Of a stretch of 13,260 bases of DNA, positions 6,097 to 13,200 are shown in pieces (within the stretch, counting starts at the first letter, position 1; each line of letters opens with the position of its first letter). The DNA is from Caryophanales bacterium. Lineage in GTDB: Bacteria > Bacillota_I > Bacilli_A > RFN20 > CAG-288. Under the pieces are notes generated by a model. It worked only from the letters and a program-made list of their open reading frames with translations, did no database searches and had not been told where the DNA came from. The DNA lies in the NCBI GenBank assembly GCA_021621525.1, contig JAJVUU010000049.1, positions 1-13,260 on the forward strand, given 5' to 3'. A program made the position numbers and the translations under genes.

Positions 6097-7926
6097 ATGG
6101 AAACCAAAGGAAAGACATTCTATCTGAAGAACTTCACCAAGGACCAGCTCAGGGTCCTTGCCAGTGATATCAGGGCAGACATATTGTCTGTCTGTCTTTC
6201 CAATGGCGGACATCTTTCCAGCAACCTCGGAGTCGTGGAACTGACGATATCCTTGCTGAGGAACTTCTCTCCGGATAAGAACGACATCCTCTTTGATGTC
6301 GGTCACCAGTCCTATACCTATAAGATCCTCACCGGAAGAGACATCACTTCGATAAGAAAGACCGATGGCATCGCCCCCTTCAATCTGAGGGAGGAATCCG
6401 ACTTTGACAGGTATTCCAACGGGCACAGCGGGGATAGCATCTCTACAGCCATCGGTATGGCGATAGCCAAGAATGCCGATGGGAAGGATGATAGCTTCAC
6501 CATCGCCTTTGTCGGGGATGCCTCGATTGAAAACGGCATCTCCTATGAGGCCATCGACTATCTTTCCAGCCATAAGGATATCAAAAACCTCATCATCGTT
6601 CTGAATGACAATGGTATGGCCATCAGCAAGAACAAGGGCCCGATATCCTCGAAGTTTGCCCATCTCAGGAATTCCCGCTTCTATTTCAGGACCTCGTCCA
6701 GGCTTGGAAGGAAGATGGAAAAGCATAAGCTGACATGGAAGATGTTCCTTCAGATGCGTGCCTTGAAGGACCATCTCAAGGGGATGGTCATCTCTCCGAC
6801 CGTCTATGAGTCTTTGGGACTGAAATATATCGGTCCTTATGACGGACATGACTTCGATAGCCTTGACCTCGCCTTTGAAAAGGCAAGGCTCCTATCCAGA
6901 AAACAGCCTGTCCTTCTCCATGTCCAGACGAAGAAGGGCTTTGGCTATCCTTTGGCAAGCAAGGACGAAAGTGGCAACTTCCATGGCGTCAAGAAGGCCT
7001 TTGATGAACCCAATTCCACGCCTAACCAGCAGTTTACCTCCATCAAGGAATCTCTTCTCTATGGGCCGATGAAGAAAGATAGGAGAATCTATGTCATCAC
7101 GCCGGCCATGGAAAAGGGATCGGGGCTTGAAAGGATCTTTGTTGATTTTCCAGACCGCTCCATCGATACCGGAATCAGCGAGGAACATGCTCTCGTATTG
7201 GCAAGTGGCCTAGCCTTGAAAGGGAAGATTCCCGTCCTTGACATCTATTCCACCTTCCTTCAGAGATGCTATGACGAACTCTTGGAGAATGTCTCCAGGA
7301 ACCACGTGCCGCTTCTTCTTCTTGTCGAACGGTGCGGACTGGTCGGAGAAGACGGCTCAAGCCACCACGGCATCTATGATGTGGCGATGGTGAAAGGGAT
7401 TCCCTACAGAAGGGTCCTGATGCCTTTTGACGTGAATTCCATCCAATACTGCTTCATGGAATATCAGAAGCAGAAGGAAGGACCTTTCCTGATTCGTTTC
7501 CCGAAAGGAAACCCTGTCTTCAACGTGCCACCCTGTGAAATTAAAGACGGCATATGTTTCTTCAACAGGAAACAGAACAGGAAGCTCTGCCTTGGTGTGT
7601 CCTGCCTTGGATACGAGCTTACTAGCAGGCTGGATGACAGCTTCGACAAAGGAATCCTGATCGACCTTCTCATGGATGATGCCGGCCTTGATTCAATCGG
7701 CTTTGAAAACTATGAGGATGTCTACCTATATGATGCCTATTCGACTTTGGATGGGACCACAAGCCATATTGCCGAATATCTTTTAAGACGTGGCTTTCAA
7801 GGAAGATTCCATCCCTTTGCCTTCCATAGGGACTTCATCCCCTTTGGAAACAATGATGACTTGCTTAAGAAGACCCATATGGATGTAGACAGCGTCATAA
7901 AGAGCATCACGGAGGAAAAAGAATGA
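6097..7926 (+). CDS. dxs: 1-deoxy-D-xylulose-5-phosphate synthase (divergent)
   Basis: The 609-residue protein has the three-domain layout of DXS (usual 610-640). It condenses pyruvate and glyceraldehyde 3-phosphate with thiamine diphosphate to DXP, the entry to the MEP isoprenoid pathway and a precursor of thiamine and PLP. Visible motifs: GGHLSSNLGVVELT, DVGHQSYTYKILTGR, GHSGDS at 109-114, LNDN at 169-172, YIGPYDGHD, the pyrimidine-domain GISEEHA at 359-365 with catalytic Glu362, YSTFLQRCYDELL at 384-396, and GLVGEDGSSHHG ending at 425. Oddities: the thiamine diphosphate motif GDG reads GDA (140-142), the GG that usually follows is NG, and the normal DGPTHQG reads DGSSHHG. Catalytic Glu and the cofactor-binding Asp and Asn are kept, so activity is likely. 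AGGAAG at 6087-6092 supports the start. It overlaps recN by ATGA. Confidence 0.9.
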   Translation: METKGKTFYLKNFTKDQLRVLASDIRADILSVCLSNGGHLSSNLGVVELTISLLRNFSPDKNDILFDVGHQSYTYKILTGRDITSIRKTDGIAPFNLREESDFDRYSNGHSGDSISTAIGMAIAKNADGKDDSFTIAFVGDASIENGISYEAIDYLSSHKDIKNLIIVLNDNGMAISKNKGPISSKFAHLRNSRFYFRTSSRLGRKMEKHKLTWKMFLQMRALKDHLKGMVISPTVYESLGLKYIGPYDGHDFDSLDLAFEKARLLSRKQPVLLHVQTKKGFGYPLASKDESGNFHGVKKAFDEPNSTPNQQFTSIKESLLYGPMKKDRRIYVITPAMEKGSGLERIFVDFPDRSIDTGISEEHALVLASGLALKGKIPVLDIYSTFLQRCYDELLENVSRNHVPLLLLVERCGLVGEDGSSHHGIYDVAMVKGIPYRRVLMPFDVNSIQYCFMEYQKQKEGPFLIRFPKGNPVFNVPPCEIKDGICFFNRKQNRKLCLGVSCLGYELTSRLDDSFDKGILIDLLMDDAGLDSIGFENYEDVYLYDAYSTLDGTTSHIAEYLLRRGFQGRFHPFAFHRDFIPFGNNDDLLKKTHMDVDSVIKSITEEKE

Positions 7927-9572
7927 TCGAAGAACTTCATATAGCCAATCTTGCCGTCATACAGGATACGACGCTTCACTTTGAAGAGAGGAACACCTGT
8001 CTTCTTGGAGAGACGGGTGCCGGAAAGTCCCTGATCGTCAATTCCCTGGGGCTCCTTGTCGGAGAAAGATGTGATTTCTCTCTTCTCAGGGACAAGGAGA
8101 AGAAGGCCGTTGTCAGCGCTCTTTTTACTCTTGATGATGAATTCAAGGAGAAACATCCGGAAGTCCGGGATTATGTCTCTGCGGATGGTACGCTGATCGT
8201 CAAAAGGATTCTCAATCCGGACAAGAGCACGCGCTGCTATCTCAATGACGAGGTTGTCTCCCTCAACGAGTTCAAAAGGGTCACGTCCCATCTTATCGAC
8301 ATCCACTCCCAGAATGCCAAGTCCGACTTGCTTCTGGAAGATAGACAGCTGGCCTATCTTGACTACTATGCCAAAGGCGAGCTTGCAAAGCCTAAGAAGG
8401 AGTATGATAAGGCCTATCAGGAACTTCTTAAGATGAAAAAGGAATATGAATCCTTTTTAAATGACAACGGCATGAAGGATATGGATTATCTCAACTTCCA
8501 GATTGCCGAGATTGAGAAATATCATCTCAAGGAAAATGAGATCGAGGACCTCAATGCGGAGTTTGAAGAACTCCATGCCAAGGAAAAGACCAAGGATGCC
8601 TTTGAGGAATATCTCCGCGTCAGTCAGGGAGAGATACCTTTCGATGATATGATAGGAAGACTATCTGCTGCTCTCAGGGGCTTTTCTTCCACTTCCCTGG
8701 AAGAATCCTCAAAAAAGGCGCTGGAGAAGCTTACAGAGCTTAAAAACAGCCTTGCCGGGCTTATAGATGATTATACCGGCCTCAGGATTGACAGCCACAG
8801 GATCGATGAAATCAATGCAAGGCTCTTTTCCCTGAAGTCTTTGATGAGGAAATATGGAAGGAGCACGTCCTCCATTCTTTCCAAATACGAGGAATTCAAG
8901 AAGGAAAGAGACCAGATCCTGAATTTTGATAGCGAGAAGAAGGACTTTGAAGAGAAACTGAAGAAGAAGGAAGAGGAACTAAGGAAGCTTGCTATCGTAT
9001 TGTCTTCGATAAGAAAGAAGAATGCCCTTCTTCTAAGCAAGGAAATCAATGAGGAGATGTCTAGCCTTGGTCTGAGGAAGAACGGTTTCAGCATTTCCTT
9101 TGAGGAAGTACCTCTCTACAAGGAAGGAATCGACAGAATCGAGTTTGATGTCTCCTTCAATGAAGGAATTGAGAAATCTCCTTTGAAGAAGGCTGCCTCC
9201 GGCGGTGAGGCAAGCAGGCTCATGCTGGCCTTGAAGATCGTCTTGAATGCCTTGGATCCCTATGAGGTCCTCGTCCTGGATGAGATCGATACCGGAGTCA
9301 GCGGAAAGGCTGGAAACCTGATGGCCAGGAAGATGCAGAAGCTGGATGCTTCCTCTCTCATCGTCATCTCCCACCTTCCCCAGGTCATCGCCTCCTGCAA
9401 AGGACATATCGAAATCAGAAAGAAGACTCTGGAAGGACATACCTTCACCTCGGCTGAAAGCCTGGACAGGGAGAAGACGATTGAGCGTATCGCCGTCATG
9501 CTCTCCGGAGACAAGGTCACCAAGGAAGCCTTGATGCAGGCTAGTAGGCTTCTTAGTGAATACCAGGGATGA
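7923..9572 (+). CDS. recN: DNA repair protein RecN
   Basis: This 549-residue SMC-like ATPase is of normal RecN length. The start MIEELHIANLAVI is typical of RecN. The Walker A motif GETGAGKS is at 29-36. Long coiled-coil segments follow (about 150-225 and 300-355). The ABC signature ASGGEASRLMLALK has its SGGE at 426-429, and Walker B is VLVLDEIDTGVSG with D453 and E454. RecN acts early at DNA double-strand breaks, holding or tethering broken ends for RecA-dependent repair. GGAGG at 7911-7915, seven bases before the ATG, supports the start, which overlaps the dxs stop (ATGA). tlyA and argR, which separate dxs and recN in Bacillus, are absent. The gene overlaps dinB by ATGA at its 3' end. Confidence 0.96.
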   Translation: MIEELHIANLAVIQDTTLHFEERNTCLLGETGAGKSLIVNSLGLLVGERCDFSLLRDKEKKAVVSALFTLDDEFKEKHPEVRDYVSADGTLIVKRILNPDKSTRCYLNDEVVSLNEFKRVTSHLIDIHSQNAKSDLLLEDRQLAYLDYYAKGELAKPKKEYDKAYQELLKMKKEYESFLNDNGMKDMDYLNFQIAEIEKYHLKENEIEDLNAEFEELHAKEKTKDAFEEYLRVSQGEIPFDDMIGRLSAALRGFSSTSLEESSKKALEKLTELKNSLAGLIDDYTGLRIDSHRIDEINARLFSLKSLMRKYGRSTSSILSKYEEFKKERDQILNFDSEKKDFEEKLKKKEEELRKLAIVLSSIRKKNALLLSKEINEEMSSLGLRKNGFSISFEEVPLYKEGIDRIEFDVSFNEGIEKSPLKKAASGGEASRLMLALKIVLNALDPYEVLVLDEIDTGVSGKAGNLMARKMQKLDASSLIVISHLPQVIASCKGHIEIRKKTLEGHTFTSAESLDREKTIERIAVMLSGDKVTKEALMQASRLLSEYQG

Positions 9573-10699
9573 AGACGATCGTCCATATCGACCTGAACTG
9601 TTTCTTTGCCCAGGTCGAGATGCTATCTGATCCAAGCCTTGTCGGAAAGCCTATCGCCATCGGAAACGATTCCAAGAGAGGTGTCATCTCCACCTCAAGC
9701 TATGAGGCCAGGAAATGTCACGTCTATTCCGGTATGCCGGTATCCATGGCAAAGCACAATTGTCCTTCCCTCATCCTTGTCCCACCCCATTATTCCCTCT
9801 ATGTCCAGTATAGCAACCGATTCTTTGGTTTCCTCAAGAAGGAATATCCGATTTTGGAGAAGGCAAGCATCGATGAATGCTATATCGATATGACGGACAA
9901 GGTCAGCCTTAATGACTGCTATGACTATCTGTTTGACTTGCAGATGAAGCTCTATGCTAAGACGGAGCTGAAATGCTCCATCGGTGTCTCCGACAACAAG
10001 TTCTTAGCCAAGATGGCTTCCGATATGAAGAAGCCTTTGGGACTGATTAAGCTTACCAGAGAGAACGTTCCTGCTCTTCTCTGGCCTTTGAAGATCGACA
10101 GCTTCTTCGGAATCGGAAAGAAGACGGCTCCAAAGCTAGATGAACTTGGTATCCATACCATCGGTGACTTGGCTAGGACCAGTTCAAAGAAAGTCAAGGC
10201 ATTGCTAGGAAACCTCTTTGACTACTTCCAGAGCGAGGCGAGAGGCTATGGAAATGATTTTGTCGATGCAAGTTCCTTCGATCCCAAGAGCATCTCTGCC
10301 GAAAGGACCTTCTCTGATGATGTGACATCCTTTGACGAGCTCTCGGAGATGATTCTCTCCTGTCTGAAGGATGTATGCGATGAACTTCATAGATACCATA
10401 AGAAGGCAATCTGTGTCGGAATCAAGATAAGGACACCGGATTTCAATACGAGAAGCAAGAGGGTGAGCCTTTCATCTCCCACGGATGAGATCGACAAGCT
10501 CTATGCCGCCTCGGTATCGATCCTGGATTCGACCTATAAAGGTCAGCCGGTAAGACTGCTAGGCGTTTTTGTTGACCGCGTGGTCATAGAAGAGAAGAAG
10601 GAAGACAGCCATAAGCTTGTCGAAAAGTTCAACAAGGCCATGGACGGAAAGGCGAACCTGATGACGTTTGAGGACCTGTTGCATGAAAAAGGAAATTGA
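9569..10699 (+). CDS. dinB: DNA polymerase IV (Y-family)
   Basis: The 376-residue protein is a Y-family translesion polymerase of DinB type (usual 350-420). Catalytic carboxylates are D8 in HIDLNCFFAQVE and D102/E103 in SIDECYIDM. The aromatic steric-gate pair is F12-F13. Palm and finger motifs STSSYEARKCHVYSGMP and CSIGVSDNKFLAKMASDMKKP, the helix-hairpin-helix FFGIGKKTAPKLDELGIHTIGDL, and the little-finger region beginning near ISAERTF are all present. It copies past damaged bases at the cost of fidelity. N10 replaces the Asp or Ser often seen in DMDxFF. The start overlaps the recN stop by ATGA and only AGGG directly abuts it, so translation probably depends on coupling. No terminal beta-clamp motif of the QLxLF type is obvious. 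It overlaps the next gene by 17 bases. Confidence 0.95.
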   Translation: MKTIVHIDLNCFFAQVEMLSDPSLVGKPIAIGNDSKRGVISTSSYEARKCHVYSGMPVSMAKHNCPSLILVPPHYSLYVQYSNRFFGFLKKEYPILEKASIDECYIDMTDKVSLNDCYDYLFDLQMKLYAKTELKCSIGVSDNKFLAKMASDMKKPLGLIKLTRENVPALLWPLKIDSFFGIGKKTAPKLDELGIHTIGDLARTSSKKVKALLGNLFDYFQSEARGYGNDFVDASSFDPKSISAERTFSDDVTSFDELSEMILSCLKDVCDELHRYHKKAICVGIKIRTPDFNTRSKRVSLSSPTDEIDKLYAASVSILDSTYKGQPVRLLGVFVDRVVIEEKKEDSHKLVEKFNKAMDGKANLMTFEDLLHEKGN

Positions 10700-11549
10700 A
10701 GAATATCTGACCTATCTTGTCAGCGAGAAGCAGGACGGTCTCAAGACGCTGGAATGCTATAAGAGGGATCTCTATGAATTTGCCATCTTCCTTGAGGACA
10801 AGGAAGCAAAGAATCTCAGCCTGGATGATTTCAATGACTTTCTCTTCCACCTTCATGAGCTGAATAGGAAGGACAGCACCGTGATCCGCAAATCGATGGC
10901 TGTCAAGGGATTCTATCGCTATCTCAAGGAAGAAGATGTCATCGACCTCGTCCTTTCGGACCTTTCGACGCCCAAGAAGGAAGAACATCTTCCTGACATC
11001 CTCAGCTTTGATGAAATCAAGAGGATACTGCAGGTGATCGACCTATCTTCCGATAAGGGGTATCTGGATTATGCCATGACCTTCGTATGTTTTTCCACCG
11101 GACTCAGGGTCAGCGAACTTGTCCATCTCAAGAAGGACCAGATCAATTTCAAGAACGGGTATCTCAAGGTGACCGGAAAAAGGAATGTCCAGAGGATCAT
11201 CCCGATAGGAAAGGAACCTCTTCTTGCCATCGAAAGATATATCAAGATATTGAAGGAACACGGCATCTCAAAGGATTATGTCTTCCTTCATCTGGATGGG
11301 AGTGAGGTATCCAGACAGTATTTCTTCCTGAAGCTGAAGAAGTATGTCAAAGAAGCCGGGATAGAGAAAAAGATATCCCCGCATAGCCTGCGCCACAGCT
11401 TTGCCACATTGATGATGGAAAACGGGGCAGGCTTAAAGGACGTACAGAACCTGCTCGGGCACCAGAACATAGAGACGACGCAGATCTATACCCATCTGTC
11501 CAAGAAGAAGGAAGAAGAGGAATATCGTCTCTCCATGAGGCGAAAATAG
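10683..11549 (+). CDS. Tyrosine recombinase, XerC/XerD-like
   Basis: The 288-residue protein has the size and two-domain build of XerC/XerD: an N-terminal SAM-like core-binding domain (about 1-85) and a C-terminal catalytic domain. All catalytic residues are visible: R142 in GLRVSEL, K166 in TGKRN, H234 and R237 in HSLRH, H260 in LLGHQ and the nucleophile Y269 in QIYTH. Such enzymes resolve chromosome dimers at dif at the terminus. With this housekeeping context and no integrase-type flanks it is more likely XerD (or XerC) than a phage integrase, but the two cannot be separated here; xerD lies near deoB in several Bacillota. The ATG at 10683 is preferred to a TTG at 10668 because GAGGA at 10670-10674 is eight bases before it and MKKEIEEYLTYL is a natural XerC/D start. 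Confidence 0.92.
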   Translation: MKKEIEEYLTYLVSEKQDGLKTLECYKRDLYEFAIFLEDKEAKNLSLDDFNDFLFHLHELNRKDSTVIRKSMAVKGFYRYLKEEDVIDLVLSDLSTPKKEEHLPDILSFDEIKRILQVIDLSSDKGYLDYAMTFVCFSTGLRVSELVHLKKDQINFKNGYLKVTGKRNVQRIIPIGKEPLLAIERYIKILKEHGISKDYVFLHLDGSEVSRQYFFLKLKKYVKEAGIEKKISPHSLRHSFATLMMENGAGLKDVQNLLGHQNIETTQIYTHLSKKKEEEEYRLSMRRK

Positions 11550-11577
11550 ACAAAGCAAGACCCAAACGGGGTATAAT
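11547..11577 (+). promoter_or_regulatory. Promoter of deoB
   Basis: A perfect -10 TATAAT lies at 11572-11577. TAGACA at 11547-11552, one base from TTGACA, is a possible -35 at a 19-base spacing, and its first three bases are the stop codon of the recombinase gene. The expected transcription start near 11584 gives a leader of about 19 bases. No CRE or DeoR-type operator is evident. Confidence 0.65.
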
Positions 11578-11586
11578 GGAATTATC

Positions 11587-11595
11587 AAGGGAGGA
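11587..11595 (+). promoter_or_regulatory. Strong ribosome binding site of deoB
   Basis: AAGGGAGGA is seven bases before the ATG at 11603. It excludes the in-frame ATG at 11576, which lies inside the -10 element and before the SD. Confidence 0.85.
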
Positions 11596-11602
11596 TTCAA
11601 CA

Positions 11603-12808
11603 ATGAAATTCAAACGTATCTTTGCCATCGTCATGGACTCTGTCGGAATCGGAAGTGAACCGGATGCCGACAAGTTCTATAACGGAGGCCATAATGATGT
11701 CGGAAGCAACACCTGGCTTCACATCTCGGAGAAGATGGACGGGCTCCATGTGCCTGTCATCAACAGCCTTGGCATCCATGATCTCTGCCCTGTTTGGGGA
11801 ACAGAGGAAGTCAAGCATCCCCATAGCTATGTTCTCACCATGAGGGAAAAGTCCATGGGAAAGGATACCCTGACCGGACACTGGGAGATGATGGGAATCG
11901 AGACAAAGAATCCCCTTGTCACCTTCACCGAAACCGGATTTCCAAAGGAACTTGTCGATGAGCTTGAAAAGAAGAGCGGTGTCCGCTTCTTGGGAAACTA
12001 TTCAAGCTCTGGTACCGTCATCCTCGACCAGCTTGGCGAAGAAGCCCTCAAGGAACACAAGATGATCCTCTATACCTCTGCCGACAGCGTCCTTCAGATC
12101 GCTGCCAGCGTGGAAGACTTCACCCTTGTGAAACTTTATGAGACCTGTGAAATCGCAAGGGAAATCACGATGAAGAAGGAATGGCGTGTCGGAAGAGTCA
12201 TCGCCAGACCTTTCATCGGACATGAAAAGGGTCATTTTACAAGGACGAGCGACAGAAGGGACTATTCTCTGAAACCCGATGGAAGGACGGCCATGATGGA
12301 CCTTCTTGACAGCGGAAGAAGAGTCATCGCCGTCGGAAAAATCCATGACATCTTTGCCGGAACCGGCATGGATGAGTCCTATCACATCGAAAACAACCAT
12401 GACGGCATGGTGAAGACGATGGATGTCGCCAAGAAGGATTTCGAAGGACTCTGCTTTGTCAACCTGGCTGATTTTGATGTCCTTTACGGACATAGGAGAA
12501 ATCCGATCGGATATGGAAAGTGCATCGAAGAGTTCGACAAGGATTTGGGAGATCTCATCTCTCTGTTGAAGGAGGATGACCTTCTTCTTGTCACGGCTGA
12601 CCACGGCAACGATCCGACCTGGTGGGGAAGTGACCATACCAGGGAAAGAGTACCTCTCTTCTGCTACAGCAAATCCTATCAGCATGGAAGGATGCTTGAA
12701 GAGGTTCCTACCTTTGCCTGTATGGGAAAGACCATCCTGAATAACTTCGGAGTCACACCGAGCTCCAATCAGATCGGATATCCGATTGATAAGCTGATCG
12801 AGGACTGA
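11603..12808 (+). CDS. deoB: Phosphopentomutase
   Basis: The 401-residue protein is of normal DeoB length (390-410). It interconverts (deoxy)ribose 1-phosphate and 5-phosphate with Mn2+, linking nucleoside salvage to the pentose phosphate pathway. N-terminal IFAIVMDSVGIG carries the first metal ligand D12. GKDTLTGHWE at 86-95 holds T89, the counterpart of the phosphorylated threonine of the Bacillus cereus enzyme. DFDVLYGHRR gives D292 and H297, TADHGND gives D333 and H334, and SDHTRE gives H345; the spacing between these last five ligands matches the B. cereus enzyme. RRDYSLKP and GKIHDIFAG are also family hallmarks. Start chosen by SD and by fit to the family. It has its own promoter and terminator. 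No other nucleoside-salvage gene (deoD, pdp, deoC) is in the window. Confidence 0.97.
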   Translation: MKFKRIFAIVMDSVGIGSEPDADKFYNGGHNDVGSNTWLHISEKMDGLHVPVINSLGIHDLCPVWGTEEVKHPHSYVLTMREKSMGKDTLTGHWEMMGIETKNPLVTFTETGFPKELVDELEKKSGVRFLGNYSSSGTVILDQLGEEALKEHKMILYTSADSVLQIAASVEDFTLVKLYETCEIAREITMKKEWRVGRVIARPFIGHEKGHFTRTSDRRDYSLKPDGRTAMMDLLDSGRRVIAVGKIHDIFAGTGMDESYHIENNHDGMVKTMDVAKKDFEGLCFVNLADFDVLYGHRRNPIGYGKCIEEFDKDLGDLISLLKEDDLLLVTADHGNDPTWWGSDHTRERVPLFCYSKSYQHGRMLEEVPTFACMGKTILNNFGVTPSSNQIGYPIDKLIED

Positions 12809-12842
12809 AGGCTGAATTCGTAGATTTGCAAGTATTTACCTG

Positions 12843-12902
12843 AAAATAAAAAGTGCTGGAAGAAGTTTAGTTAATGTAATGTGTACCAGCACTTTTTATT
12901 TT
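12843..12902. terminator. Bidirectional intrinsic terminator after deoB
   Basis: A perfect 17-bp inverted repeat (12843-12859, AAAATAAAAAGTGCTGG, with 12886-12902) starts 34 bases after the deoB stop. Its ends are A-rich on the left and T-rich on the right (TTTTTATTTT), so the hairpin plus U-tract works on both strands. The 26-base loop is long for a terminator. It would end the deoB transcript and insulate it from anything read leftward from the right end of the window. Confidence 0.85.
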
Positions 12903-13010
12903 GGAATCGGAGAAACGGGTTAGGCTTGGAATTGTCTTTTCAGCATAATTGAAATATGTAATCAGGTTGCCTTCATTGACTTTAGGGAGCTGGAATGAAC
13001 TCTTTTTCAT
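12867..13010 (-). CDS. Possible 47-residue reverse-strand small protein
   Basis: An ATG at 13010-13008 opens a 47-codon frame ending in TAA at 12869-12867. The product starts MKKSSFQLPKVNEGNLI, is polar, has no signal peptide or membrane segment, and matches nothing I know. AAGGGAG lies upstream but 16 bases from the start, which is too far for ordinary initiation. Its last codons fall inside the deoB terminator repeat, which argues against it. No clear reverse promoter is seen. Confidence 0.2.
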   Translation of the reverse strand: MKKSSFQLPKVNEGNLITYFNYAEKTIPSLTRFSDSKIKSAGTHYIN

Positions 13011-13032
13011 GCTTTTGATTTTTAAGCTCCCT
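12984..13032. repeat. Long-loop inverted repeat AGGGAGCT/AGCTCCCT
   Basis: Perfect 8-base arms at 12984-12991 and 13025-13032 enclose a 33-base loop that contains a small inner stem (ATGAA at 12995-12999 with TTCAT at 13006-13010). The right arm runs into TTTTT at 13032-13036, so on the forward strand it could be a weak terminator. On the reverse strand one arm is the SD-like AGGGAG and the loop holds the ATG at 13010, so it could mask a start. Confidence 0.5.
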
Positions 13033-13070
13033 TTTTGTTGCTATAGTTTATTTTTGCGTTTTTTAACGGC
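13033..13070. other. AT-rich stretch before the right-end promoter
   Basis: This T-rich run (TTTATTTTTGCGTTTTTTAA region) holds no reading frame. It could serve as an UP-element for the promoter-like pair at 13071-13099. With 12903-12983, in which I see no independent element, it makes up the unassigned part of the 3' intergenic region. Confidence 0.35.
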
Positions 13071-13099
13071 TTGCAACTTGAACTTTGTTGTATTAGAAT
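13071..13099 (+). promoter_or_regulatory. Possible promoter of a small structured RNA
   Basis: TTGCAA at 13071-13076 (4 of 6 to consensus) and TAGAAT at 13094-13099 (5 of 6) are 17 bases apart. The expected start at about 13105-13106 falls exactly on the left arm of the outer stem of the following structured RNA, which supports the pairing of the two elements. An AT-rich tract lies upstream. Confidence 0.45.
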
Positions 13100-13104
13100 A
13101 ATAG

Positions 13105-13200
13105 CAAGAAGCAACCGCCTAGGGCTTGAAGCCCCCCTAATAGAGATTTGCGAGGTCTCTATTAGATCGGATAAACGGAGTCGGCAGCTTCTTATTTTTT
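13105..13200 (+). ncRNA. Putative ~95-nt structured RNA, possibly an antisense RNA
   Basis: Pairing visible by eye: outer stem AAGAAGC 13106-13112 with GCTTCTT 13187-13193; then CCG 13115-13117 with CGG 13182-13184 across an AA/CA internal loop. Inside are a hairpin GGGCT-TGA-AGCCC (13122-13134) and a perfect 10-bp hairpin, 13137-13146 with 13156-13165, over a 9-base loop. The outer stem is followed by ATTTTTTATT, a U-tract suited to termination. A promoter-like pair sits just before it. No standard start codon leads into a frame longer than a few codons within it. On the opposite strand it covers the stop and 3' end of a small hydrophobic frame. It matches no RNA family I can name. Confidence 0.4.

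Noticed and set aside
10668..10682. TTG start for the recombinase
   Set aside because: The SD GAGGA lies at 10670-10674, inside the extension and correctly placed only for the ATG at 10683.
10683..11549. Phage or island integrase
   Set aside because: Size and context fit chromosomal Xer recombinases; no tRNA, att-like direct repeats or phage genes are nearby.
11576..11602. Upstream ATG for deoB
   Set aside because: It sits within the TATAAT element and before the strong SD; the added residues have no counterpart in DeoB proteins.
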